From NCBI GenBank assembly GCA_002634385.1, contig NSJL01000007.1, positions 62,001-126,000 on the forward strand: DNA of 64,000 nt, in the 5' to 3' direction. The stretch is from Nitrospira sp. (lineage in GTDB: Bacteria > Nitrospirota > Thermodesulfovibrionia > Thermodesulfovibrionales > Dissulfurispiraceae). The translations under genes and the position numbers were made by a program. The stretch's first letter is position 1; each line of letters opens with the position of its first letter. Under the pieces are notes generated by a model. That model worked only from the letters and a program-made list of their open reading frames with translations. It did not search any database and was not told the DNA's origin. Positions 53,321-61,915 of the stretch are shown here, one piece after another.

Positions 53321-53442
53321 AAGTGTCGTCCTCCCTGCGGAAAAGGCGGGGGAGGGGATGAAGAGGAAGAGCTTCGGGGGAGCGCTCTCTGCCGGGGAGA
53401 GGCGCCGGCCTTCCGGTGCTCCCCATAAGAGGGCAGGCCAGC

Positions 53443-55002
53443 ATGAAGCGAATACTCAGGAAAGGACGCAATTACTGGCACACGGGCAAAGTCGACGAGA
53501 CGGGGATCCTGGTGGACGGACGCGACTATTACCGCCTTTTCTACCATGCCGCACTGAATGCCCGGGAGTATATCCTTATTTCCGGCTGGCAGTTCGACAG
53601 TGAGACGACCCTCCTTCGCGGAGAAGATGAGAAAGAGGCCCGGGGTGAGGTCCGCTTCCTTGCCTTCCTCAACAGTCTCTGCGAGGCGAAACCCTCCCTC
53701 CGGATCTATATCCTCGCATGGGACTTCAGTATCATCTTCCTCCTGGAACGTGAATGGCTCCAGGAATGGATATTCAACTGGATGACCAATGAGCGTCTCT
53801 TCTTCCGCTTCGACAGCAGTCATGCACTCGGCGCGAGCCAGCACCAGAAGTTCGTGGTGATCGACGGCGCGGTGGCCTTCGCAGGAGGCATGGATATCTG
53901 CGCCGGCAGGTGGGACGACCGCAGGCATCTGGCATACAATCCCTCACGGATCAACCCGGACGGCAGGGGGTATCAACCCTATCACGAAGTACAGTCCTAC
54001 CTTTCCGGACCTCTTGCGGAGCGCCTGAGCGAGCTATTCGTCATGCGCTGGAAGAATGCCTCGGGGGAGGACCTGGTGCTGCCCCCCGCCCGGAAAGAGC
54101 TGTATCTTCCGGAGCAGGGAGCGGGAATACCCCTCGCCGCCCGCAGGGCATACCTGAGCCGCACCCAGGCAGCGACCCTCACCGGGCTGGCCCGTTCCGT
54201 AAGGGAAATCCGCTTCCTTTACCTCGACGCACTCCATGCAGCACAGAAGCTCATTTACCTGGAGAACCAGTACTTCAGCTCCTGTGCCGTCTATCAGGCG
54301 CTTCTGGACAGGATGCGTGACCCTGAGAGGCCGAAGCTCCAGATCGTCATCATACTGCCCAGAATGCCGCAGGCACTCGTTGAAGAAATCGCGGTGGGCA
54401 TTTCACAGGCGGAGATGCTCCGCTCCCTGCGGGATACGGCCGCCGCGACGGGGCACTCCCTCGGCATCTATTACACGGCAGCGACAGGAGAGAACGGCAG
54501 TGAAATACCCGTCTATATCCATTCAAAGCTCCTGCTGGTGGATGACCGTTTCCTGACTGTCGGATCGGCGAACACCACCAACAGGAGCATGGGACTGGAT
54601 ACGGAACTGAACATCTCCTGGGAAGCCACATACCGTTGGCAGCAGCGCCTTATCCGTTCCCTGCGCAGTCTCCGTGCCGATCTCCTTGCGGAGCATACCG
54701 GCATGGAATCCGGTGGGAGAGATGGCGTATTCAGCCGGATGGACGGCCTGGTGAAGCTCCTCGACTCCCTCGCCGACCGCCCGTCCAGCCGCCTTCACCG
54801 GCATACCATGGAGGGCAACTCCGCTTACATGGAATGGTTGAGCTCCCTGAAGTTTGACAACTATATATTCGATCCGGAGAAGACCCTGATAGAGGAGGAT
54901 CTGTACGAGTTGATTTCCTCTGACAAAAACTCGGTATTCGCGGGGGGGATCACCCTCCTGAAAAAGTTGCTTTTCAACAGAAACGGGGCCCTGCACACTT
55001 AG
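53443..55002 (+). CDS. Phospholipase D-like protein
   Basis: This 519-aa protein has two HKD motifs: HQKFVVIDGAVAFAGG (His134) and HSKLLLVDDRFLTVGSANTTNRSMGLDTE (His360; only the core is quoted). It begins with a short region RNYWHTGKVDETGILVDGRD typical of bacterial PLDs related to cardiolipin synthase, without membrane segments. It would hydrolyse or transfer phosphatidyl groups. The stop TAG overlaps the first bases of the inverted repeat at 55001, so the element may have set the present C-terminus. A GTG at 53416 is an alternative start. Confidence 0.87.
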   Translation: MKRILRKGRNYWHTGKVDETGILVDGRDYYRLFYHAALNAREYILISGWQFDSETTLLRGEDEKEARGEVRFLAFLNSLCEAKPSLRIYILAWDFSIIFLLEREWLQEWIFNWMTNERLFFRFDSSHALGASQHQKFVVIDGAVAFAGGMDICAGRWDDRRHLAYNPSRINPDGRGYQPYHEVQSYLSGPLAERLSELFVMRWKNASGEDLVLPPARKELYLPEQGAGIPLAARRAYLSRTQAATLTGLARSVREIRFLYLDALHAAQKLIYLENQYFSSCAVYQALLDRMRDPERPKLQIVIILPRMPQALVEEIAVGISQAEMLRSLRDTAAATGHSLGIYYTAATGENGSEIPVYIHSKLLLVDDRFLTVGSANTTNRSMGLDTELNISWEATYRWQQRLIRSLRSLRADLLAEHTGMESGGRDGVFSRMDGLVKLLDSLADRPSSRLHRHTMEGNSAYMEWLSSLKFDNYIFDPEKTLIEEDLYELISSDKNSVFAGGITLLKKLLFNRNGALHT

Positions 55003-55244
55003 GGTGTGTTTGCACACTCTCTTCTGCTGTGGCCGGATGCAGAGCCCCCGGAGCTTCGTTCTCCCGGGCACAACGTCCTCACCGTAGCGCTGCTCGGTTA
55101 TTATCTCATCGGCGGGCGTTTTCGCTGCCCCAAAGAATCTTCGATTCTTCGGGGACCCCTGTTATTTTTCCGGGGTCTTGGGACACCTTGCCCAGGAACC
55201 TCTTCGCCCGGTCTCGCTACGAACACAGTGTGCAGACACACCCT
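55001..55244. mobile_element. 244-bp MITE-like element (AGGGTGTGT ends)
   Basis: The ends AGGGTGTGTTTGCACAC (55001-55017) and GTGTGCAGACACACCCT (55228-55244) are inverted repeats with one mismatch in 17. Inside is a hairpin CCCCAAAGAATC-TTC-GATTCTTCGGGG (55128-55154). There is no coding frame and no obvious target duplication. Confidence 0.75.
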
Positions 55245-55263
55245 GATATTGCCTCTTTCCCGG

Positions 55264-55689
55264 CTACGGCCACAGGCCGCGCAACTCATCCGGCAGGATG
55301 CTTTTAATATCTTCCACCTCTCCTTCAGAGATCTTCCGGGAGAGGAAGCGGAAAATAGCCCGCGCCACCTCCTCGGGATCGATATCGGGGTCCGCGCTGA
55401 AGCTCTCATCGATTTTTGACAGGAACTCCTCCTTGTCGCGCTTTTTCTCCCCCTTTACCCCGGGCTTCCACCCCTCAAAGTAGAGGCCGCGGATCACCAG
55501 GGGAAGCTGTGCCCCGAGGTGCACCGCCTCTTCGGTGGTAAGGCGGTCCCGCAGAGTATGCAGTGTCGCGCGCAAGGCAAGGTACGCCTTGTGCTTATCC
55601 TCCCAGTGCAACTCCTCCATGATCTCCTTGAGCCACCGGTTCGCCTTCTGCACCGCAGTATCAAAAACATCAACTGTTGCAACGCTCAT
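55264..55689 (-). CDS. DUF2267 protein
   Basis: This 141-aa helical protein matches DUF2267 in its parts: FDTAVQKANRWLKEIMEEL, ALRATLHTLRDRLTTEEAVHLGAQLP and the FSADPDIDPEEVARAIFR half. The domain is common in stress-related loci next to hemerythrin, general stress proteins and phosphorylases. GAAGGAGG precedes the ATG at 55689. No catalytic residue is evident. Confidence 0.85.
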   Translation of the reverse strand: MSVATVDVFDTAVQKANRWLKEIMEELHWEDKHKAYLALRATLHTLRDRLTTEEAVHLGAQLPLVIRGLYFEGWKPGVKGEKKRDKEEFLSKIDESFSADPDIDPEEVARAIFRFLSRKISEGEVEDIKSILPDELRGLWP

Positions 55690-55824
55690 CGTCGTTCCTC
55701 CTTCTTATGAAAGGTCGTATACGCAGAGTCCTTCTCGTGACGAAACACTCTTCGTGCACGGCCTAAATACGAACGATCATCACCAATGTGGATGATTTCA
55801 CCCCGGGGGACTCTCCCCTTCCGA

Positions 55825-56217
55825 TTACACAAGCGCTTTTATATACCTCACTATGATAGTGATGCCGAGGGCAACAAGCAGGATCCAGAAAAAGAGACCG
55901 AATATCTCGGCGGTGTTCGACTGTTTCGCCACGCTCCTCGCCGCCATTTCACGGGTATCGGGCGGACAGATGGGGGCTGCCGCCGCCAGGATGAAGGCGG
56001 TAACCAGGGCTACTACCACGAATGGCAGCCAATAGACGCCCCACAGAGAAGGGCCTGCGGGGGTGATCCACACTCCCCCCGCCCATGTCGTCAGGAAGAC
56101 GATGAAAAAGAATGAGAGAAGGCTCGCCCAGGTGCTTATCCTGCGGAACAGCATCGAGAAGAGTACCGTGACAATCATTGCGATCAAGAAGGCGAACAGC
56201 AGATCCATGAGGAGCAT
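55825..56217 (-). CDS. Four-helix membrane protein of unknown function
   Basis: This 130-aa protein has four hydrophobic segments: LLFAFLIAMIVTVLFSMLF, LLSFFFIVFLTTWAGGVWI, WLPFVVVALVTAFILAAAA and FFWILLVALGITIIVRY. A polar loop (CPPDTREMAARSVAKQ) separates the last two. I do not recognise a named family. GGAGGG before ATG 56217 makes this start better than an upstream one. Confidence 0.75.
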   Translation of the reverse strand: MLLMDLLFAFLIAMIVTVLFSMLFRRISTWASLLSFFFIVFLTTWAGGVWITPAGPSLWGVYWLPFVVVALVTAFILAAAAPICPPDTREMAARSVAKQSNTAEIFGLFFWILLVALGITIIVRYIKALV

Positions 56218-56409
56218 TTTTCCCTCCTTTCGGCGGTAAGGCGGAAACCGTCCCGGTACAGGGAATGGACCATCGGCAGCAGGAGAAGGGAGCAGGAGAG
56301 CGGATATTTCCCCTTTTTCTAAAGGGTATCGCATTTTCCGCACCCTGTCAAACACCCCGGAGAGCATGCTCCGGAAGGAGCAAGGTCTTTCCGGATGGCG
56401 TGAGAGCGG

Positions 56410-57612
56410 CTATCCCAGAAGATCCCGCAGACGGGTGAACTCGCTGAGGGAGCGCGATACGCAGTCCTCTATGGCAAGCCCCAGAAAATAGTTGCCGGTG
56501 AGGAGCAGACGCTTTCCCGCAAGCCTGCTGTCCACCGCCTCCACCAGCCGCTGCTGGCCTACGGCAAGGGAGGGCAACGCGCTCCGGCGGAAGACACACT
56601 TCTCCAGGTGCTCCGGTTCCGTCTTCACCACCTCCGCAATACGCCGGCGCTTCGCTGCCTCGTCCAGCAATTCCGGCTTGAAGTGGAAGCTCAAACCCCG
56701 GTAGCGGGGATGGGGAACAGTGTCGCGGGAGACCGCAGAGAAGAAGGAATCGTCCACCGCAATCAGCCCGGCCATGGGGGGGTAGGAGACCTTTTTCGTA
56801 TCGAACACCACTCCCACTGTCTCGATGGTTTTTAATGCAATCCCCGAAAGGAGGTCCGCGACGTCGGGAAAGGAGACGCGCAGGAGGCCGGCGGCAACGG
56901 GCGCCGGAGTGGCAAGCGCCAGGGAAGCGGCGCTGAAAGAGGTCCCGTCCCCCGTAACGACGGAGAACCGGTCCTGCCCATAGGCGACAGTCCGCACCGC
57001 CCTGCCGGTGAGAACGGAAATCCCCTTCCGCGCGGAGAGGGAGTCCGTAATCACCTGGAGACCTCCTTCGAGGGTGAAGCTCTTCAGGATGTCCTTGCGA
57101 CGAGCACGTTTCCTAAACAGCATGTCGGCCGGAAAGCCGCCCGCATCCTGGGACACCACCGCATTGAACGCGGGGGAGAACACCTTTTTGAAGTTCCTCC
57201 TGCCCACGAGGGGGGCATAGTACTCCTCCACGCTCTTTCCACCCTTCTTTGCGGTAAAAAAACGGGGTGCCGAAAGGAGGAGCTCCAGGAGATCGAGCTG
57301 TGAGGGGATGGAGCAGATCCTGTCGTCCGCCAGCATTCTGAAGGGGACCTTTTCGCGCTTCCGCACCCGGTCGAGGATCCCGCAGCCCTCCATGATCCTG
57401 ATAAGGGTGGTGTATGAGTTATAGCAGGTATGAGCGCCCAATTCGAGCCAGAAATCTCCGGCATCCTTCCCGAAACGGTTGGAATGAAAGCAGCCCCCCG
57501 TTCTTTCGCTCTCTTCCAGAACCAGCACCTCCATCCCCGCTTCCGCACAAAAGTAAGCGAGCCCGAGTCCACTGATTCCCGCACCTGCGATGATGATGTC
57601 ATACTTCTCCAT
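56410..57612 (-). CDS. FAD-dependent amine-oxidase / protoporphyrinogen-oxidase-like protein
   Basis: This 400-aa flavoprotein has the N-terminal dinucleotide motif IIIAGAGISGLGLAYFCAEAG, the second FAD contact EESERTGGCF, and the C-terminal GNYFLGLAIEDCV. The arrangement is that of HemY/PPO-like amine oxidases, but the sequence is shorter (HemY is about 470 aa) and no heme genes are nearby. The substrate is unresolved. It is preceded by AAAGGAGG and intact. Confidence 0.82.
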   Translation of the reverse strand: MEKYDIIIAGAGISGLGLAYFCAEAGMEVLVLEESERTGGCFHSNRFGKDAGDFWLELGAHTCYNSYTTLIRIMEGCGILDRVRKREKVPFRMLADDRICSIPSQLDLLELLLSAPRFFTAKKGGKSVEEYYAPLVGRRNFKKVFSPAFNAVVSQDAGGFPADMLFRKRARRKDILKSFTLEGGLQVITDSLSARKGISVLTGRAVRTVAYGQDRFSVVTGDGTSFSAASLALATPAPVAAGLLRVSFPDVADLLSGIALKTIETVGVVFDTKKVSYPPMAGLIAVDDSFFSAVSRDTVPHPRYRGLSFHFKPELLDEAAKRRRIAEVVKTEPEHLEKCVFRRSALPSLAVGQQRLVEAVDSRLAGKRLLLTGNYFLGLAIEDCVSRSLSEFTRLRDLLG

Positions 57613-57685
57613 GCAAGGGATGCCTCCTTTTCCGGCGATGCTCTATTCTAAACAATGGGAGGCCCTTTCGGGAACCGCCCCTGAG

Positions 57686-57910
57686 TTACCCCACCTCCGA
57701 AGCCATCCAGAAGGAGGAAAGGGGAAGAACCCACCTCCTGACGAAGGCGCCCTTCGTATCGTATTCCTTCAGGATAAGGAAATCTTCAAGCACTTCGGAG
57801 ATCTCGGTCGTACCGCGGCCCTCCCTGCTCCTTCCCACCCAGAACACGCCCGACTCGGTAATTCCCCTCGCACCAATGAAACCTTCCAGGTATTCCTTAT
57901 ACGTCATCAT
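57686..57910 (-). CDS. Small hypothetical protein
   Basis: This 74-aa protein starts MMTYKEYLEGFIGA, then ITESGVFWVGRSREGRGTTE, and ends in LPLSSFWMASEVG. It is cytosolic, mixed alpha/beta and of unknown family. GGGAGG lies just before the ATG pair. It follows the GNAT gene with a 14-nt gap and is probably cotranscribed with it. Confidence 0.6.
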   Translation of the reverse strand: MMTYKEYLEGFIGARGITESGVFWVGRSREGRGTTEISEVLEDFLILKEYDTKGAFVRRWVLPLSSFWMASEVG

Positions 57911-57924
57911 ATCCTCCCTGCTTT

Positions 57925-58452
57925 TCAAATGGTTTTCTCCCCTCTCTCCCCTTTCCCGGCTGTATCAAACCACCTGCTGTCGGCCAGCACCACCGACGTC
58001 GCGACCTGGCGTTCGGGGATCCTCCAGTATTTACGCAACAGGAGATCCTTTTCCTCCGGGGCGACACGACGGTAGCCATGCTTCTCGTAAAAGCGGATCG
58101 CCCACTCCGCGTCGGCCCAGGTACCCATAAGAACAGGACGGTCCGTGAGAGCGCGGAGATGCGCAAGCAGTCTTCCCCCTATTCCCTGTTTTCTCCAGGC
58201 GGTGCGCACATAGGCATGCCGGATGAGGGTCACGTCCTGTACCTCCTGAATGCCCATTATCCCCACAAGCTCCCCCTGCTCCTCATAGCCCCAGAACACG
58301 ATTCCGTCCCGGATTCCTTCCTCCAGTTCCTCCCGAGACATGTACGGCTCGCGCCAGCGGTCGTCGGGGATCACTCCCCTGTATGCCTGTGCAGCATCAT
58401 TGATGATAGCGCAGAGGGTATCAAAGTCGCTACCGGTACATTGCCTGATCAT
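57925..58452 (-). CDS. GNAT-family acetyltransferase
   Basis: This 175-aa protein has the acetyl-CoA loop RKQGIGGRLLAHL (the R/Q-x-x-G-x-G/A signature), preceded by LIRHAYVRTAWR and followed by WAIRFYEKHGYRRV, the usual motif B. The start at 58452 follows GGGAGG. The substrate cannot be told. It lies within a leftward run leuA, EamA, GNAT, small protein. Confidence 0.85.
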   Translation of the reverse strand: MIRQCTGSDFDTLCAIINDAAQAYRGVIPDDRWREPYMSREELEEGIRDGIVFWGYEEQGELVGIMGIQEVQDVTLIRHAYVRTAWRKQGIGGRLLAHLRALTDRPVLMGTWADAEWAIRFYEKHGYRRVAPEEKDLLLRKYWRIPERQVATSVVLADSRWFDTAGKGERGEKTI

Positions 58453-58507
58453 AGCACCTCCCTTTTCAGCAATACGATGAGCAGGTTCCTGTGCCACCTT
58501 CCGCCGG

Positions 58508-59422
58508 TCATGTCCTCCCTTCCTGCACTGCCCGCGCACGCGCCGGCTTCTGCCCGAGAGCCACCAGCATGACCCCGGCGAGGATGATCATCATGGAGAC
58601 AATACTGCTCCCGCTGATGCTTTCGCCGGCAAGCCAGATCCCGAGCAGCACCGCGACAACGGGGTTCACGTAGGCGTAACTGGTTGCAAGGGCCGGGCGC
58701 ACGGTGCACAAAAGATACACGTAGGAACTGAACCCCACCAGGGAGCCGAAGAGAATCAGATAGACCAATGCTCCCGCAGGGCGCCAGCCGGGAAGCGCCG
58801 GGAGCCGCTCCCCGTTCAGAACGCCCACGGCGATGAGGACGGTGCTTCCGGCTATCATTTCCATTGCAGCCTCCATCAATCCCCCCGGAAGGCGCAGATG
58901 ACGGCTCCAGGCGGAGCCGAAAGCCCAGAGCAGGGCTCCCGTCAGCAGTGCGACTGCTCCTTCAGGGTGCGCCCGCACGTCCCCTGTCCGATACAGCAGG
59001 GCCACACCGGCCAGGCCGACGAGGAGCCCTACCCATTCGAAACGTGTGGGCCACCTCCCCCATATGCCCGCAAAAAGGACGGTCCAGAGCGGTATCGTCG
59101 CCATTACGAGCGCGGATACGCCCGATGCAATCCATTGTTGCCCGAAGACGACCCCGCCGTTGCCGCAGATGAGAAAGGTGCCGATCAGGGCGGTGTTCTT
59201 CCAGTGGGAAAGGGGGGGAGCCGGAGCGCCTTTCACCCGGAGGAAGAGATAGAGGCAGAGGCCTGCGCAGAGATAGCGGATCCCCGACAGGAAAAAGGGA
59301 GGAAAGCCCTCCAGGGCAATCCGCTGGGCCAGGAAATTCGATCCCCATATGAAATAGACGGCAAGGAGCGCCAGTACGACCCTGCCCCTGTTCACCTCTC
59401 CCGCCGACTGCATTCCCTTCAT
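58508..59422 (-). CDS. EamA/RhaT-type DMT transporter
   Basis: This 304-aa inner-membrane protein has ten hydrophobic helices in two EamA repeats (LALLAVYFIWGSNFLAQRIA and LLTGALLWAFGSAWSRHL begin them). It contains YVNPVVAVLLGIWLAGE, which is characteristic of YedA-like exporters. It probably exports amino acids or metabolites. Its start overlaps the leuA stop by ATGA, so it is translationally coupled to leucine biosynthesis, which makes a branched-chain amino acid or keto-acid plausible as substrate. Confidence 0.87.
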   Translation of the reverse strand: MKGMQSAGEVNRGRVVLALLAVYFIWGSNFLAQRIALEGFPPFFLSGIRYLCAGLCLYLFLRVKGAPAPPLSHWKNTALIGTFLICGNGGVVFGQQWIASGVSALVMATIPLWTVLFAGIWGRWPTRFEWVGLLVGLAGVALLYRTGDVRAHPEGAVALLTGALLWAFGSAWSRHLRLPGGLMEAAMEMIAGSTVLIAVGVLNGERLPALPGWRPAGALVYLILFGSLVGFSSYVYLLCTVRPALATSYAYVNPVVAVLLGIWLAGESISGSSIVSMMIILAGVMLVALGQKPARARAVQEGRT

Positions 59423-61167
59423 CTTTCCTTTACGGCACCCCGATATCGCTTTTCCTGCTCCTCCGCCTCAAGCTGCTTCCGTATGGCCGGCGACCTGTTG
59501 AGGGCGCTCAGGATCGCCTTGAAGGAAGCAATATCGATATTGGTGTCGACGCCCGCCCCGAAGTAGGTATCGCGGGCGCTGTCCTCTATTCCGATATACG
59601 CCACCGCCTTCGAATCAGAGCCCTGCTCAAGGGCATGCTCATGATAGGAAAGCAGCATGAAGGAAAGCCCCAACTCCTCCCGGAGGGCATTGCTGAAGGC
59701 GTCGATGGGCCCGTTTCCCTTCCCCTCGATTTCCCTGTCCCGGCCGGCCACACGAACCGATGCTTTGATTTTCGCGCGGGAAGAGGCCTCTTCATGCTCC
59801 TTTTCCGGCTTTTCCTTGATGCGGCAATGGCCGAAGCCCAACGGAGCGGTGCTCCCCAGGTATTCCTTTTCGAAAGCCTCCCGTATCATGCCGGGGAGCA
59901 CCTCCTTGCCGGTGGCGTCGGAGATCCCCTGAATGATACGTCCGAACTCGGGGTGCATCTCCTTGGGAAGCAGAAAGCCATATTCCCTCTCCATTACATA
60001 GGCCACCCCTCCCTTTCCCGACTGGCTGTTGATGCGGATAACAGATTCGAAGGTCCTCCCCACATCCGCGGGATCAATGGGCAGATACGGAACCTCCCAG
60101 AATTCGGGCCTCTCCTCCTGGTACGCACGGACACCCTTATTGACGGCATCCTGATGGGAGCCCGAGAAAGCGGTATACACCAGCTCTCCCGCGTAAGGGT
60201 GCCGGATATGCACCGGCACCTTTGTACACCGCTCATACACCCCGATCACCCTGTCGATGTCATGAAAGTCGAGGTGCGGGTCCACCCCCTGCGAGAACAT
60301 GTTCAACGCCAGCGTGACGACATCCACGTTACCGGTGCGTTCCCCGTTTCCGAAGAGCGTCCCCTCCACCCGCTCGGCCCCCGCCATAAGGGCCAGCTCC
60401 GTGGCTGCGACTGCGGTACCTCTGTCATTATGGGCATGGGCACTGATGACCACAGCCTCACGGTTCCCGATATGGCGGCAAAACCACTCGATCTGGTCGG
60501 CATACACATTGGGAGTTGCCATCTCCACCGTAGCGGGGAGGTTCAGGATCACTCTCCTCTCCGCAGTAGGCTCCCACACCTCCATGACCGCCCTGCAGAT
60601 TTCCACGGCAAAACCGGGCTCCGTCCCGGTGAAGCTCTCGGGGGAATACTCGTAGGTTATTTCCGTCCCCGGCAGCTTCTCCGCCTCCCGGCGGATGATC
60701 TCCGCCCCCTTTACCGCCAGATCCATGATTTCCCTTTTCTCCATACGGAATACCACCCGCCGCTGCAATACGGAAGTGGAGTTATAGAGGTGCACTATGG
60801 CCCGCCTCGCCCCCTGCAGCGCCTCGAAGGTTTTCCTGATCAAGTGCTCCCGTGCCTGGGTGAGCACCTGGATGGTCACCTCTTCGGGTATCAGGTTTTC
60901 GTCAATCAGCCTGCGCATGAAATCATACTCCGTTTTTGAAGCGGACGGGAAGCCCACTTCGATTTCCTTGAACCCGATCTCCACCAGCAGGAAGAACATC
61001 TCCCGTTTCTCTTCGACGCTCATGGGGATAATCAGCGCCTGATTGCCGTCCCGCAGGTCCACGCTGCACCAGCGAGGTGCAGAGACGATGGTCTTCGCAG
61101 GCCATGACCGATCCGGCAGGTCCATGGTCGGATAGGCTCTGTATTTATGTACCGGCATTCGTTTCAT
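59419..61167 (-). CDS. leuA: 2-isopropylmalate synthase, type 2
   Basis: This 582-aa enzyme makes 2-isopropylmalate from acetyl-CoA and 2-ketoisovalerate, the first step of leucine synthesis. It has an N-terminal HMGL-like barrel with SVDLRDGNQAL and SAHAHNDRGTAVA (metal His residues), and FGNGERTGNVDV. A linker and the C-terminal LeuA dimer/regulatory domain (about 460-560) follow. The length and KYRAYPTMDLPDRSWP start place it in the type 2 (mycobacterial-like) group. GAAGGAGGG precedes the ATG at 61167. A promoter and attenuator precede it, and a coupled EamA transporter follows. Confidence 0.94.
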   Translation of the reverse strand: MKRMPVHKYRAYPTMDLPDRSWPAKTIVSAPRWCSVDLRDGNQALIIPMSVEEKREMFFLLVEIGFKEIEVGFPSASKTEYDFMRRLIDENLIPEEVTIQVLTQAREHLIRKTFEALQGARRAIVHLYNSTSVLQRRVVFRMEKREIMDLAVKGAEIIRREAEKLPGTEITYEYSPESFTGTEPGFAVEICRAVMEVWEPTAERRVILNLPATVEMATPNVYADQIEWFCRHIGNREAVVISAHAHNDRGTAVAATELALMAGAERVEGTLFGNGERTGNVDVVTLALNMFSQGVDPHLDFHDIDRVIGVYERCTKVPVHIRHPYAGELVYTAFSGSHQDAVNKGVRAYQEERPEFWEVPYLPIDPADVGRTFESVIRINSQSGKGGVAYVMEREYGFLLPKEMHPEFGRIIQGISDATGKEVLPGMIREAFEKEYLGSTAPLGFGHCRIKEKPEKEHEEASSRAKIKASVRVAGRDREIEGKGNGPIDAFSNALREELGLSFMLLSYHEHALEQGSDSKAVAYIGIEDSARDTYFGAGVDTNIDIASFKAILSALNRSPAIRKQLEAEEQEKRYRGAVKER

Positions 61168-61191
61168 TTATTTCCCTCCTTCACGACAAAT

Positions 61192-61222
61192 AAAAAGGCC
61201 ACGGAATGTATGCCGTGGCCTT
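61192..61222 (-). terminator. Attenuator hairpin before leuA
   Basis: The stem GGCCACGG/CCGTGGCC (61220-61197) is followed on the minus strand by TTTTT, 25 nt before leuA. Upstream in the leader, CGTGGC beside the hairpin ACGACGC/GCGTCGT can pair with GCCACG of this stem, so an antiterminator is possible. Confidence 0.8.
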
Positions 61223-61327
61223 CGAGTTCTTCTTTTTGCTCCGCTGTCAGCTCATGGAGTCCCCGCCAGCCACGACGCCCGGTGCGTCGTGCATAAGGAG
61301 TCCGGGGGTTGCCGGCAGATTCATCGC

Positions 61328-61339
61328 AAACATGTTTGA
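61328..61339. promoter_or_regulatory. Palindromic operator candidate at leuA +1
   Basis: CAAACATGTTTG is a perfect 12-bp palindrome lying just after the leuA -10 and covering the predicted start of transcription. It is placed where a repressor would block initiation. The first ATG of a 28-codon leader frame is inside it. Confidence 0.45.
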
Positions 61340-61368
61340 AGTATAGGGAATTTCAACGTTTCTGTCAA
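61340..61368 (-). promoter_or_regulatory. Consensus sigma-70 promoter of leuA
   Basis: TTGACA (61368-61363), a 17-bp spacer and TATACT (61345-61340) on the minus strand. The +1 near 61333 gives a leader of about 165 nt. Confidence 0.85.
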
Positions 61369-61385
61369 GAACAATCTATGAATAC

Positions 61386-61420
61386 GGCAAAAGTCATCGC
61401 CCTCACGAGAGATTGCTGCC
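61386..61420 (-). repeat. Fragment of the GGGTG MITE family
   Basis: On the minus strand, ATCTCTCGTGAGGGCGATGA and its neighbours match the internal part of the elements at 14289-14324 and 52329-52364. No terminal repeats are present, so it is a relic. Confidence 0.6.
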
Positions 61421-61505
61421 GAAAAGCTTTACAGAGAGAATCGGAATATCTTACAGCGGCAGGTCTTATTTTTTGCATCTCTTTGAATTAATTGAGAGAG
61501 ATATC

Positions 61506-61521
61506 TGGCATACTGTTTGCT
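61506..61521 (+). promoter_or_regulatory. Sigma-54 promoter of PEP-CTERM gene
   Basis: TGGCAT-N5-TTGCT fits the -24/-12 consensus TGGCAC-N5-TTGCW with one mismatch and correct spacing. A +1 near 61533 leaves a leader of about 145 nt before the PEP-CTERM start. Confidence 0.72.
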
Positions 61522-61678
61522 TAAAGCAAAATAGGATCTTTGTACTCCCCCTCATAACGGAAACGTCTGCAGCCGGTAGCGCCTCCACTACGCATTCTCT
61601 TCCTGCACCTGTATATAGGCTGCACATAGGAATGAGGGGAAAGACATTCTCTCCCGTAGGAGAATTCAAGGGGGCGTT

Positions 61679-61915
61679 ATGAAAAGAATCTATCAGCACA
61701 CGGCAGCTTGTGCCTTTCTTTTGCAGGCAATGCCCGCCCTTGCCCTTCCCTTTTCCACTCCACCGCCATACCCGGCAGAAACGATAACGCCTGCTTTTGT
61801 CACTGCCCTCTCCCCCATACCCGAGCCCTCCATACTTCTGTTCCTGGGTGCCGGTCTCCTCCTCATCGGGTTAAAAGGACAGAGAAAAACAGGTAGAGGT
61901 AAAGGTAGAGAATAA
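61679..61915 (+). CDS. Minimal PEP-CTERM protein
   Basis: This 78-aa protein has a signal peptide (about 1-22, ending ALA), a proline-rich stretch of about 28 residues, and a C-terminal sorting signal PIPEPS followed by the hydrophobic LLFLGAGLLLIGL and the basic tail KGQRKTGRGKGRE. Such proteins are cut by exosortase. Almost nothing would remain as mature chain. AAGGGGG precedes the ATG. The tail is translated from the inverted repeat that begins here. The exosortase gene is not in the window. Confidence 0.75.
   Translation: MKRIYQHTAACAFLLQAMPALALPFSTPPPYPAETITPAFVTALSPIPEPSILLFLGAGLLLIGLKGQRKTGRGKGRE

Noticed and set aside
61192-61333. T-box or classical Leu leader peptide before leuA
   Set aside because: No T-box antiterminator motif is visible, and the 28-codon frame has only three leucines, not in a run.
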